Source: Isochrysis galbana (taxonomy: Eukaryota > Haptophyta > Isochrysidales > Isochrysidaceae). From it: DNA of 48,975 nucleotides. A program made the position numbers and the translations under genes. Of this stretch, positions 10,454 to 20,448 are shown one piece after another. Location of the stretch: assembly GCA_018136815.1 (NCBI GenBank), contig CM030942.1, positions 2,501 through 51,475 of the forward strand, read 5' to 3'. The notes beneath the pieces were generated by a model. The model worked only from the letters and a program-made list of their open reading frames with translations, ran no database searches and was not told where the DNA came from. The stretch's first letter is position 1. Every line of letters starts with the position of its first letter.

Positions 10454-11201
10454 AACTTCTTAATAGTCTCACCGCACACGCGGCCGTGGACCCTCTACTT
10501 TCTACTCACGCAGCAAAACTTTCTACACCCCCACTCCCCCGGCCCTTTCCCCCCCGCCATCAGGCGACTCCCCCCGTGCACTACTAGGGGGATAGGGGAA
10601 AAGGGCTTAGATATGGTCCGGTGGCCCGCGCCCCCCCCCGGTGATCCGTTCTCTCCTTCCTCCTACGCCTACCGGGCTGGGGGCGTCCTCAGTCCCGACT
10701 TATCCCGTAAACAGGTGCGGGACTTACCTATTTTTCGGTGGGCGGAGCTCTCGCTCCGCCCACCCCCTTCTCCGCGCTCTCTCTCCTCTCTCCTGCGGCA
10801 CGCGCGATGGCGTGCCTGCGACAGGCCAGCAGCTGCCTGCTGGCGACCCCTGGAGGCTCCTGGAGGCCAGCTCAGGGGGCAGAGGAGGCTGGGGCTGGGC
10901 CCTGGTCTCCCCTGCCTCTCCCTCGCTGGCGCTCCTGAGCCTCAGGGGCCCCCAATCTGCACCTGTCTGCCTGTCGAACAGGGGGGGAGGGGGGGTTGGA
11001 GCGATGGGCTGGCCACGACAGGCCAGGACGAGCGAATCAGGCGAGCCTGTCCGTGGGAAAGTGGGTCAGCAGGGCAGTGGCCTCCTGGCAAGCCATCAGG
11101 CATGCCAGGAGGATGGGTGGTTCCTCCCCAACGGCAGGGGAGGAGTGGAGAGAGGGGGGGGCTCGTGCCCCCCCATGGGTCAACCAAGTATAAACTTAGT
11201 T
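10454..11201 (-). mobile_element. Short retroposon (family A 5' end, family D 3' end) in LINE ORF1
   Basis: It is flanked by a perfect 21 bp direct duplication beginning GTGCCCGATAGCGG (10433-10453 and 11202-11222). It is inserted in reverse orientation: its 5' stem-loop (minus strand, AACTAAGT-TTAT-ACTTGGTT) is at 11201-11182, followed by CCCATGGGGG. Its 3' end at 10454-10532 is shared over 79 bp, with two mismatches, with 38482-38560. Element length is about 748 bp, with no long open frame of recognisable function. The long variable target duplication is typical of target-primed reverse transcription. Confidence 0.9.
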
Positions 11202-11434
11202 GTGCCCGATAGCGGTTAAATACCAAACGCTCGATGAGAAGACTAAGAGCCTCCCCCGAGCATCGGACAAGGCGATAGCCGGCGCCTTTAGGGACGTCTC
11301 GGCGCATCTAGTGGTACGCAACTACAAGTTCGAGCTGAAAAGCCACATCACCATCAGCACCCTCGCCAAGGCGGTCGAAAACCACGGCTTCTACTTCATC
11401 CAAGGAAATCAGGAGCGGACTAAGATCAGCCTAC

Positions 11435-11524
11435 CTAGACGAGACGGGCGAACCCGGACTGCTCTTAGCGCTAGACTGGGAGAAAGCCTTCGACAGAGTC
11501 AACTATGTCCGCATGAGTGAATGA
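11435..11524 (+). pseudogene. Reverse transcriptase fragment (LINE ORF2, domain A)
   Basis: The frame starting CTAGACGAG at 11435 reads to GLLLALDWEKAFDRVNY and then a stop. LD-EKAFDRV is the domain A signature of non-LTR retrotransposon reverse transcriptases, with the first catalytic Asp. It directly follows the truncated ORF1 piece, so most of ORF1's C-terminus and ORF2's N-terminus were deleted between them. Confidence 0.8.
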
Positions 11525-12274
11525 ATCAGCTTGAGGATCTTGTTTTGAATAGAACGGGTGTGTGCGCGCGGGCTTCGATGTGCGCGCGCGGGCTCCGCAG
11601 CTGTATGTGGCGTCGATGCCGCAGTTGGAGTGAAGGTGTGTGCGTGCAGTGCACAGTGCAGGTGCCTGCTTATTTTTCCCGATAACATGGGTGGTGTGCC
11701 CCACCACTTGATCAATTTATTTTGGCTCTCAACTGCTTGCAATCCCACGCGAGCACGAGCACGATCAACAGTCAACAGCCACCTTGGCGGGCTACTGGCC
11801 GCCCAGCGCGCCCCGTTCACCGTGTCTTCACCTGCACCTGCAGTTCCTGCACTCTCACCTTCACCTGCACCTTCACTGAAGAAAAAACTTCGGACCAGCA
11901 CCTTCCCAGTTGGAAAAATTTTTTATTCCTAGCGCTACCGCCCTAGCATTTGCATCATCATTGCTTGCATCGTAGACGCACGCTCATCTCGCCGCGAGGG
12001 GCGAGGAGCGAGGAGGGGGAGAGCCAGGCGGCGCGCGGCAGTGGGCAGTGGGCAGAGACAGGGGGGGCGCACGCCCCCCCCCCAGGGGCCAGGGGGTGGG
12101 GGATTTTAAGCGTCGTAGGTCGCTGTTGGGGCATGCAGCCGGCGTCAGCGAGCTGACTAGGCGGGGGGGGGAAATAGTAGTAATAGGACTTTAAAACTAC
12201 CACAGGCCGCCCACTGCCCACTGGCCCATGCTGGCTGTGTCCACGGAGCAGTACCTCTGTGAGGGTCGCGAGCC
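11525..12274. other. Intergenic, no gene recognised
   Basis: Contains a GTGTGCGCGCGGGCT direct repeat at about 11557-11597, a CACCTGCACCTGCA-like patch at 11825-11880 and C/G homopolymers at 12060-12170. I see no convincing coding sequence. Confidence 0.35.
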
Positions 12275-13380
12275 ATGCGGTGGGCGCCCCTCGTGAACTC
12301 GTCTATCCTCTCTATCCGTGGCCCAGCCATACGTCATCAGGATTGGATGCTTGTCCAGCGATCATCTTGTCATGGCGCGTCGAGTAACGAACAGAGCAGC
12401 TCGTCAAGGTGGAGTCTCTCTTCTCCCTTCAAAGGGGAAGGAAGCCTGCCACACGCCCAGCGATCCGGCCAAAAAATTCGACGTCCCAGACAAGAGCTGA
12501 CTTGACGATTATGCACGGTAAATTTCATGGCAAAATCTGGCTTTCATGCGCGAAATCTGTAGTAAAGGGTTCCCTTATCAGGGTCTTCCTTCTCGAGCAC
12601 CACGACTGGCAGTGCACCTTTGAGATGATCAATGCAGCTTCGACCATGAATTGCATTGCGTTTGTAGGGGTGCTACATCCAAATTCCCACGTACTGCCTT
12701 GCTCCCGCGAACCATATGCTGGATTGAGGAATGGTCGGGTGAACATATCGACCCATGTTCCCCTTTTGTTGAGCAGATTTTGGAGCTTGGCAAACCCAAG
12801 AATCAGGCCCTACTCAGTGGCTGGTGGAAGAATGTGGCTCTGTCGAAGTTGCCAGATCGGCCTTGGCGCTCACCTTTTCAGATGCTGTGTCAGATGTGCG
12901 AACACTAAGTCTCAATCAGGTTGAGGTAGCTTGACTAGCTTTGCCATTGACAAGGACAAGCATGCTGAGGCATCCGCCACTCGAGCATCATTAACCAGTG
13001 AGGGCCATCATTGACATTATCGATGGCTATCCTCAGCATATATGCAGAGGACAGAGTGCGTGCCTTCCCTCTGCATGGCTGCGGACCTTGTCCATTGTGC
13101 TGTGGAATGATGCCTGTTATGCGTGTCCGACTGGTTGTGCGAAAGCGGACATCCGAGTGGTGATGACAAATGGGTCTGACCTGGCATCCTTGGTTTCCTG
13201 GCCTACCCTGAAAGTGCATTTGGGTTGAATTTAATTCACGAGCAGTCACGCCTGCACCTTCTTGCCTCGTGTCCTACAGGTTGCTATCACTACAATCGGC
13301 ATCTACGCATCGCCGCATTGAGCGGCAAGGACCCTTTACATCTTGCTGCCATGACTATTGGCATTGCTGAATGATATGCT
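12275..13380 (+). pseudogene. Lower-GC region with broken coding-like frames
   Basis: Composition falls to roughly 50% GC and several short plus-strand frames read as plausible protein but are interrupted. Examples are AQPYVIRIGCLSSDHLVMARR in the frame of 12318, EWSGEHIDPCSPFVEQILEL near 12740, and a 76-codon frame at 12998. No family is recognised. The pattern suits an intron-rich or decayed gene; a different neighbouring gene cannot be excluded. Confidence 0.3.
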
Positions 13381-13745
13381 CAACCTTTGTGAAAGAGCTT
13401 CTGACACATCTTTTTTGAATTCCGGACAGTCATTGGCTGGCCCGCTTCTTCCATGAAATTTGGGGTGTATATTGCTGCATCTCGATCGCTTTTCTCCCCG
13501 TAGCTCGTCGAAAGGCGAACAGCTGACTCTACGACTAGTATTACCCTAGGGGCGCCCGTACGGATTTGCTTTTGCATCAAGGTGTTGTTTTTGCGCCGCG
13601 TAGTTGCAAAGCATCCACCGACTATGGAGTTGTGGGACAATTCGTGAAAATTCGCCGCGTTTACATGCGCCAGTGCTTGAAAACTTTGAAGATGCCAAGG
13701 GTTTTGCCCTTTCCTTTTCATTCGCAGCCCCCCCCCCCCCCCCCC

Positions 13746-13801
13746 GCGAGGCGGCAGGATTTCTTGCCACCGCACTGCCACCGCACATACGAAGTGGTGC
13801 C
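13746..13801 (+). repeat. Dispersed repeat, inverted copy at 45888-45933
   Basis: GCGAGGCGGCAGGATTTCTTG followed by ACATACGAAGTGGTGCC matches the reverse complement of 45888-45933 with an extra CCACCGCACTGCC-type insertion. It follows an 18 nt C homopolymer. A 5 kb-scale search outside this window would show whether it is the end of a larger element. Confidence 0.6.
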
Positions 13802-14689
13802 AGCGCCTTTTCATATGTACTAGTATATGAACAAGTAAAACAATGCAACCTTGAAACCTTGTTTAATGCATGCATTTCGCAAAACTCGGCTCTTCTCTCT
13901 TCTCGGTCCCACTCGCGGCGTCGCACTGCGCGCCCGCCTCACTGCCACTGCGCCAGCATGGCGATCGCTCTTGCAACAAAAAGACTCGTTCGGCCTCGCC
14001 GCTGTGCCTCATAGGAGTGGATCTGCATGGTGCAGCCATTGGCCATTGAGGCATTTAACCATGCAGTCCAGGCGGCCCGCTGCACTCGCGCGAGTGGATG
14101 CGCACCGCTCGCCGCCGACAGAGGTGACATCACGCGCCAATCGAAGCCGCTGCGCTGACAGAGGACTCAAAGATCGAATTTTTCGAAGACGGACGAAGAC
14201 AACTCGTCGCTCAAATTCAAAACGAGTGATTGTTGAGCACACATTCGCGCACCTGCATTTCGAAGGCTGTCCTTCCGGTACGAACGGTGCTCTCAGACGC
14301 TCACTCTCCTTAGGCGGCTTGCCTTCATTTGGTCTCCTTTCCCTCAGGGTTTCTTCCGGACGGCGACGTGAGTGAATGAAACGGTCGCACTCCTGTTTTT
14401 TTTTTGGGAGCGAATAAACACAAGTCCCTCAGCATAAAAAAGAAAGAGAACACCAATGCCCATTCTCGGAATATTCGCATCGGCCAACGAGGTCAAGAGT
14501 GCCCAACGCTCCGCTTTCTCACACTCGCGTTCGGCCATCGACTAGGGTGCATGCTCGCGTCAATGGCGCCGTGTCAGTTTGGAAGCGAGAAGACCCTCTC
14601 GGAAGACCACCTCCCGCTGCGGTAGTCAGATGTACATCAGAGGCGGGTGACATGTCTGAGCAAGTACGCGACACGCGTGCTGTGTTTTG

Positions 14690-14842
14690 CAATGCAGAAA
14701 AACTCATACTGCCTCATCACCTGCAGGCGCTGCGCGACGCTGTTGACCGCGGAAACTTCCATGCGCACGCACGGAGTCCCCGCGGGGGGTTTGCACGGCG
14801 TGCGCTTGATGAAACTTTCCACGCACGGGATCCCCGCGCTGT
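14690..14842 (+). repeat. Subterminal unit related to the TIR element arms
   Basis: Carries GGAAACTTCCATGCGCACGC and TCCCCGCGGGGGG followed by GCACGGCGTGCG, the same palindromic core as in the arms at 7645-7835 and 9836-10040. It may be the left part of a second, older TIR element whose right end is at 16404. Confidence 0.6.
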
Positions 14843-14942
14843 CGAGTCGAGCGGAGCCGGAGGGCTCTGAGCCACTCCGTCGCGAGCAGCACCGGCGGCT
14901 AGCGCGGCGCTTTGGCCCTCCTCCCCACCGGGAGTCGGGTGA

Positions 14943-15347
14943 ATGAAATTCTGGACTGGGTCGGGCAACCCCATTTGGGTGTCTGGACGGGGAACGAACG
15001 GCGAACGAAGGGCTGTGGGGCGGCGAGGCGCTCCTAGCGGCCCTAGTGTGTTGGGCCCCAAGACCAAGTACATTGGAGACGAGGCGGCCGTCGCGTACCT
15101 CTGCCTCTGCATGGAATACATGATGGCGGTCGCGTACGCTGAAACGAATCCCATGGTGCAAGTGCACCGAGCAGCTGGCAAACTCTACATGGAGAACAAG
15201 AAGGCCGTCCTCGCACGCGTCACGGACCTCGCCACCCAAGATCAGCCAAGCGACATCGTCGCCTGCCAGAAGAACGACATCGACAATAGGATCGAGGAGG
15301 AGGGGTGCGAGAAAAAGACGAAGAAAATGAAAACTCAGCCTGCGTAG
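14943..15347 (+). CDS. Small hypothetical protein (134 aa), weakly histone-fold-like
   Basis: ATG at 14943, stop TAG at 15345-15347. Residues about 45-100 read as helical protein (GDEAAVAYLCLCMEYMMAVA, then a segment ending NKKAVLARVTDLA). The spacing of an aliphatic EY helix before NKK loosely recalls histone H2A. The resemblance is weak and key H2A residues are not matched, so I do not assign it. The C-terminus is lysine-rich (EKKTKKMK). The first ~40 residues may be non-coding. It lies between TIR-like repeat sequence and a retroposon, so it may also be a transposon gene. Confidence 0.4.
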   Translation: MKFWTGSGNPIWVSGRGTNGERRAVGRRGAPSGPSVLGPKTKYIGDEAAVAYLCLCMEYMMAVAYAETNPMVQVHRAAGKLYMENKKAVLARVTDLATQDQPSDIVACQKNDIDNRIEEEGCEKKTKKMKTQPA

Positions 15348-15432
15348 CTTGGGGTTGGTTACCGGGGTGGGGGAAGTTGCTCCGCGTCCTTGTATGTCGT
15401 GATTAGCGTTGTACTCTCATCGTTGTAATAAT

Positions 15433-16308
15433 TCAACTAAGTTTATACTTAGTTCGCCCATGGGGGGGCACGAGCCCACCTCTCTCTCCACTCCTCCCCT
15501 GCCATGGGGGAGGAACCACCCACTCTCCTGGCACGCCTGATGGCTTGCCAGGAGCACACAGCCCTGCTGACCCATTCCTCTCCCCACAGGCCCGCCTGAC
15601 TCGCCCGCCCTGGCCCGTCGTGGCCTGCCCATCCCTCTGACCAAACCCTCCTCCCCCTGGGCCCCCCTGATCAGGACCCCCCAGCCAGCTCCAGTCGACC
15701 CGCAGGGGCTCGAGAGCCAGCGAGGGAGAGGCAGGAGGGGTCAGGGCCATGCCCCAGCCTCACCTGCCCCCTGAGCTGTGCTCCGAGGCCCCTGCCGGCC
15801 TCCTGGGGACCTGAAGAGGGGCCGCAGGCGCGCGCCATGGGCCCCCGCCGCAGGGAAGAGAGGAGGAAAAGGGAAGAGGGAGGGGAGGGGGGAGCGGCAG
15901 CTCTCCCCTCCGGCAGAAACGTGTCTTCTCGCCCCGTTTGGGTAAGAGAAGACGGGGGCGCCAGAGCCAGGAGGGAAGGGCCGCGGCTCGCCGCGGCCAC
16001 TCGCTCTAGCGAGGGAGATTAGCGCTTCTGGGCTCCTATCTCACGAATGCCCCCCCCCCCTGCGTTGCTTTTACCCGAAAGGGGTTTTCCCCCAGCGTGG
16101 ACTCGAGGAGAGGACGCGCTGGGGTGCGCGGGGCCGGTGCATGCACTGGGGGGAGGACAAATATCGAGGGGAGGGGGCAGTGCCCCCACCCCCCGGTATC
16201 ACTCGGACACTTGGCCCGTCAGGCATGGCGGGATTCCGGGACTGAGACGTTATGTCCAATTAGCTAGTGGGGTTGGCTAGGATATAACATTGATTATTAT
16301 TATTAATA
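15433..16308 (+). mobile_element. Family A retroposon, full-length copy 1
   Basis: Flanked by a perfect 16 bp direct duplication TCATCGTTGTAATAAT (15417-15432 and 16309-16324). The 5' end is the AACTAAGT-TTAT-ACTTAGTT stem-loop (15435-15454), then CGCCCATGGGGGGG and a C-run. The 3' end is GGATATAACATTGATTATTA with an ATT-microsatellite tail. It is about 876 bp long and shows no recognisable protein. Nearly identical to 28239-29124. No tRNA-like A or B box was seen, so it is better described as a short retroposon than a tRNA-derived SINE. It is inserted about 50 bp inside a TIR-element right end. Confidence 0.92.
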
Positions 16309-16377
16309 TCATCGTTGTAATAATAATACTCTGGGGAATTGTTGTGGCCTAAAAAGAAAATACGCACTTCTGGATCT

Positions 16378-16404
16378 GGCCCTCTTTTGACGGAACGCGA
16401 CTTT
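16378..16404 (+). repeat. TIR-like terminus (right end)
   Basis: Reads GGCCCTCTTTTGACGGAACG then CGACTT. This is the inverse of the left terminus at 7396-7420 and is also found at 33827-33853. All three share an upstream (internal) TAAAAAGAAA block. It marks the right end of a related element, with host-like coding sequence resuming immediately afterwards. Confidence 0.7.
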
Positions 16405-16896
16405 TACCCTCCGAGTTACTACCCCTATGGTCCAAGCCCTTTCCCTCCTAGCAACTACCCACACTCTTCGAGCTCCTTCCCTCCGAGCCCTTTCCCGCCA
16501 AGCCCCTACCCTCCTCCTGGCCCCTACCCCTACCTTCCAACCTCCTACCACCCTCCAATGCACCCTGTGCTTGGTAGTGGTGGTGCGATCCATCCGCCCC
16601 TACCTACCATTATCACATTGGCCGCATGCCGCACCATCATGGCTCCCACATGCACACCACACTCCTCAACCACCAGCACAACAACCTTGGCCCCCAGGGC
16701 AGATAGACTAGTTGAGGCAGCAACCAGAGGCATTGCTAGCGGTAGAAAGGCGGAGGCGCGTACGTACTGAGGGAGGCTCAGCTTGAGATGGAGCAGAAAT
16801 TGTCCGATGAGCGGCGTCAGCGACGCAGAGAACTCGAGCTCACCGAGATTAGCAAACTGAACCGGTTAGAAGAGGAGGAGCTCTTGGCTCGTCGCG
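16405..16896 (+). CDS. Partial gene: Pro/Tyr-rich then charged helical segment
   Basis: Directly after the TIR-like end, the frame reads YPPSYYPYGPSPFPPS and similar P/Y/S repeats to about 16560. Farther on, in another frame, REAQLEMEQKLSDERRQRRR continues to LEEEELLARRG and meets a GTATGT donor at 16897. The two blocks are probably exons, or one exon with a frameshift, of a gene whose 5' part was displaced by the element insertion. Pro/Tyr-rich tails plus a charged coiled coil occur in many unrelated proteins, so no function is given. Confidence 0.4.
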
Positions 16897-18171
16897 GTAT
16901 GTATGGGCGGGGGGTTGTAGATTAGATATGTGCTTGCTTCTTGCGTGTATGTGCATGTACATTGTGCGGGGACGGTGTGTGTGTAGGAGTAGCATGTCTA
17001 CACATTTTGTGCACACTTTCTCTTCTTTCTTTTTTTAAATCTATGCTAGCCATTCATGTTCATGTTTCAAAGTAGCTATTGAAAAACTCTTTTTAAAACA
17101 AACACAAACCCGTCATTTTATGGTTTCCGGCCGACAATTATGGTCTTCGACCGACGGTCGTTCACCCGAGCGGTTCGCCCTCAAAGGGCCTCGCTCCAGT
17201 CGCAGCAATGGCCCCCGCCCCCGCATGGCCTGCCGCGTGTGGGCCGTCTGTAGTCTCGCGCGGGGTGAATGCAAAAGGGGTCTTCTGCAACGCTCGCCTC
17301 GCGCGAGGGGGAAGAGAAAAGCCCCCCCCCCCTCCTCGGGGAGAGGTGGACGAGTCAAATCCGGACGGCGGTACCACTGTATTAGAGGTCGGTGGGTTTT
17401 TTTCACCGGGGGGGGGGGGGGGGGGGGACAGCTGCCGCCTCGCCGGTGGGAGGGGGGGAGGGAACGCTGCGAATTATTGCATGGTTTGTGGGTCGTCTCT
17501 TTGCGCGATCAAACGGGCAGGACTGAACACTATTTACACTTGCGCTAGGTAGTGCTGGCCGCAAACCTTGTGATTGGGCGGATAGTGTGCGATTGCTAGG
17601 TACTTCACATCTACGCAAAAAGGGGCACGAAGCATTGCTTGTAGTGGAAGGACCGCCAAACTTGTAGGTGTCAAATCTGGCGCCCGTCCTCAATCCGGGG
17701 ACGCTGAGCGCAGCTCTCTTCGCCTGTTAGTAAGCGCTCTCTTTTGGTGCGCTTGGTGCTGCAGCGGCCGTCATTGGGTCCGCGTCATGACTCTGGCTGC
17801 CGGTAGTTGAAGGCAGTCGCGACCGCGTAGGAGGCGAATTAAGCATCAGCAATAAGAAACTAGTACAGTCGGGCGGGTACCACTACGCGTCATAGATGAT
17901 TTCATGCGGTTTTCATCAGGTCAGCTGCACCACATCCAAAGATTAGGGGCGCATCGAGTCAAACGGACAGGCATAGAGGGCGTACCAAAGCGGCGCAGAA
18001 CTAGAATGCGTCATTTCCTGCCAAGAAAACGAGAGACCGCTACACCTTGAGAGTCGAATGCATGCCACCGTGAAAGCACCGGTCCTTCTCGGGCGAGACA
18101 AGGAGCGATCGTTCAAAAATGGCTTAAATGAGAGCGAATCACTTTCAGCTCTGCGGAGCCAACAGAGTAGC
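16897..18171. other. Intergenic or intronic, no gene recognised
   Basis: Begins as a probable intron of the preceding partial gene (AT-rich near 17020-17110). Contains a 21 nt G homopolymer at about 17408-17427. I found no domain-bearing frame. It probably includes the 3' flank of the cysteine synthase gene. Confidence 0.35.
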
Positions 18172-20048
18172 TCAAGCGGCAAGCACAGGCTCTTTGCCTG
18201 GGATGAGTTGGAAAGAAGGCGTTGACTTTGCGATCTCGAGCTCCTCATCATTCATGTCCGCCTCAATATCCGCGTAGAGCGGCGTAGAAAGGTAACGCTC
18301 GCCTGTATCCGGCAGCATTGCCAAGATGACAGAACCTGGAGGTGCCTTCTTCGCTGTCTCCAACGCCGCCCACCTGCGAAAATTCAAGTGATGACGGGAA
18401 TGGTGTCATTCGTGTTGATAATTGAACAAGCATCCATACTGAACTTGCGAGTTGCGATGCCAGCTATGGATTCGATGGGAAAAGGATTCGCGAAGTCGGG
18501 CGATACAATGGGCAGGAGAATGTTACATTGTGCCTCCACCCGAGATGCCTGTAAGGATGCCTTCCTTGTTCGCCAGCGCCTTTGCAGTTGCGATGGCTTG
18601 TGCTCCGGGAATGGGTACGAGTTCATCATTCAATTTATCAGGCGCGTCTTCCAGGACCTACGAAGGCGGCCGTAGACAGTCGTGATGGTGCGAGATAAAT
18701 GGACACCGGAAGAGCACCAGCAAATCTTGATATGAAAACAATGGTTCTGCGGTGCCCATGTCGAGGTGCAGAGATACCAACTACAACCCGACCCCGATCA
18801 ACTTGGCCGTGCCCAATCTCTTGTTCGCCTGATAAGCCCACAAAAGCAAGCCAGCTCATGTGGGCAAGGGATGCCACCCTTCGAAATGTGCGCACCTTCG
18901 GGATGAAATCGGGCGTCCAGCCCTGGATGGGATGTGGTTTGAATGCAGGATGAGATGCTGCCGGTGAGCCGTCGGCATTGCGCTCAGTGGCGATGCCTGA
19001 TGCGAGCAGCCCGGCATCTTCGGGCTCAGCAAGGATGATTTTGACGTCAGGACGCTTCTTCTTGATCGCGCGCCCAGCGCCGTTGAATGTGCCACCTGTG
19101 CCATAACCAGTGACCCAATAATCAAGCCGCTTGCCAGAGAAGTCAGTCAGGATCTCGGGACCAGTTGTTGCCTCGTGGAACTTCCAGTTGGCTTCATTCT
19201 CAAATTGATGGCACAAGAACCAACCATGCTTTGCGCATAGCTCCTCTGCCTTGCGCACCATGCCGGTCCCCTTGCCTGCCTTTGGAGTGACGATGACCTT
19301 GGCGCCAAGCATCCGCATGAGTCGGCGCCGCTCGACGGAGAAGGGCTCAGCCATGCAGATCACACACTTGTAGCCTCGTTGGGCACACACCATCGCAACT
19401 GCAATGCCAGTGTTTCCAGACGTCGCCTCAACAACTGTATCGCCCGGCTTGAGCGCACCCCGCTCCTCAGCATCCTGAATGATCGCGAGCGCCAGTCGAT
19501 CCTTTACGCTAGAGAGCGGATTGAAAAACTCACACTTGACATAGATGTCTGACTCCGTCGGGTTGAGCTTCTCGCTTATCTTTACGACGGGAGCTACGGG
19601 AGCAGGTCAAGGTGGGATGTTGGCAAGAGTGGGACTGTGGGGAAAGACATGCGTTCCCTCGGCGCCCGCGTGGGAGAATGTAAACCAGGGAAGACTCAGA
19701 GAGGGCAGGAAGACGGCCAGGGCGAGAAGAAGCTGCCAAGAACAAATGCGACACCACAGGAAAGAGGGTGAATGTGAGGGTGAGAATCAGAGTAGAGAAT
19801 GCTTGGAAGCGCCGAACGAGCAGACAGATCTGTAATGCCCATGCCGGGAAGAAGGATATGGAAGAGGGAGAGTGCGGATGAAGCAGAGGCCAGGTCACGA
19901 GCAAAGCGCTGCGCAACTCACTATTTCCGATAGTCTTGGTGATGTCGTCATACAGGATGCCACGACCAGGTTTCTTCGGCCCTCCGATGAAATTGAGCGA
20001 CAGCGCCGGGGCCGCGAGGCCAAGGAGGAGGGGCGTAAGCTTGGCCAT
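18172..20048 (-). CDS. cysK: Cysteine synthase (O-acetylserine (thiol)-lyase), four exons
   Basis: Minus-strand exons: 20048-19922, 19593-18896, 18657-18527 and 18373-18172, with introns of 328, 238 and 153 bp, all GT-AG. Joined length is 385 residues and phases agree at each junction. The N-terminus (MAKLTPLLLGLAAPALSL) looks like a signal peptide, so secretory or secondary-plastid targeting is likely. Junction 1 restores IGNTPVVKI, the family N-terminal motif. The PLP lysine lies in SSVKDR (about residue 73), the substrate loop is TSGNTG (about 100-105), and the phosphate-binding GTGGT follows. Exon 3 ends GISGGGTM. The reaction is O-acetylserine plus sulfide to cysteine plus acetate. An in-frame upstream ATG about 16 codons earlier is possible but lies next to simple repeats. 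Confidence 0.92.
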
Positions 20049-20104
20049 CCCAAAAGCTGGCCCTGCGACGCACGAATGCCCGTGGGAAGTCAGCATGCCT
20101 CGGG

Positions 20105-20215
20105 GGGGGGGGGGAGGGGGAAGAGGGTGGGTGGGTGGGTGGGTGGGCTGTGGATGTGTGTGTAGGTGGTGGGTGGGTGGGTGTGATGGGTCGGGGGTTG
20201 AGGAGGAGGTGTGGG
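20105..20215 (+). repeat. GGTG/GGGTGT simple-sequence block
   Basis: A G homopolymer is followed by GTGGGTGGGTGGGTGGG and variants, directly upstream (antisense) of the cysteine synthase start. It is probably promoter or 5' leader sequence of that gene. Confidence 0.7.
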
Positions 20216-20448
20216 GTGTGGGATGGGTGGAGGGCTCGAGTGGAGAGGAGTGGAGTGGGCCGTGGAGCAAATGGGGAGGGGAAGGGTAGGGCGGGCAGCA
20301 TGCCGTCGGGCAAGAGAGCGACGATGATGGCCGAAAGAAAACGAGGAGAGAGAGCGCCTTCTCTTTCTCTCTCTCTTTTACCTCTCTCTCTTCTTTCTTC
20401 TCTTGGTCGATGGGCATTCACAAGCTGCTTTTTGACTCTTCTTCACCA

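Larger units (their letters stand above)
6530..11524 (+). mobile_element. LINE-like retrotransposon remnant with two nested insertions
   Basis: The 5' hairpin is at 6508 and ORF1 begins MERAP at 6530. ORF1 is proline/glutamine-rich, carries a frameshift near 7000, and can be followed to 7397 in the frame of DEETLGAIVAHLNKK. The same frame resumes at 10296 with EGVDLEPD--SGPW, runs to 10453, and resumes again after 11222 with YQTLDEKTK to about 11430. The intact relative at 22817-24364 shows these pieces are contiguous (KSEDVATFMKFLLSRL then EGLDATPD). The interruptions are the TIR element at 7398-10295 and the retroposon at 10454-11201. A reverse-transcriptase fragment follows at 11435, after an internal deletion. 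Not functional. Confidence 0.85.

Noticed and set aside
15433..16308. tRNA-derived SINE
   Set aside because: No Pol III A or B box (for example GGTTCGANNCC) was found in the first 100 bp, and the 5' end is a hairpin with a G-run/C-run hairpin instead.
7396..16404. A 9 kb TIR element from the left terminus at 7396 to the best-matching right terminus at 16404
   Set aside because: ORF1 continuity places the partner of the left end at 10295, and LINE reverse-transcriptase sequence lies at 11435, outside any such element. The 16404 end belongs to another copy.
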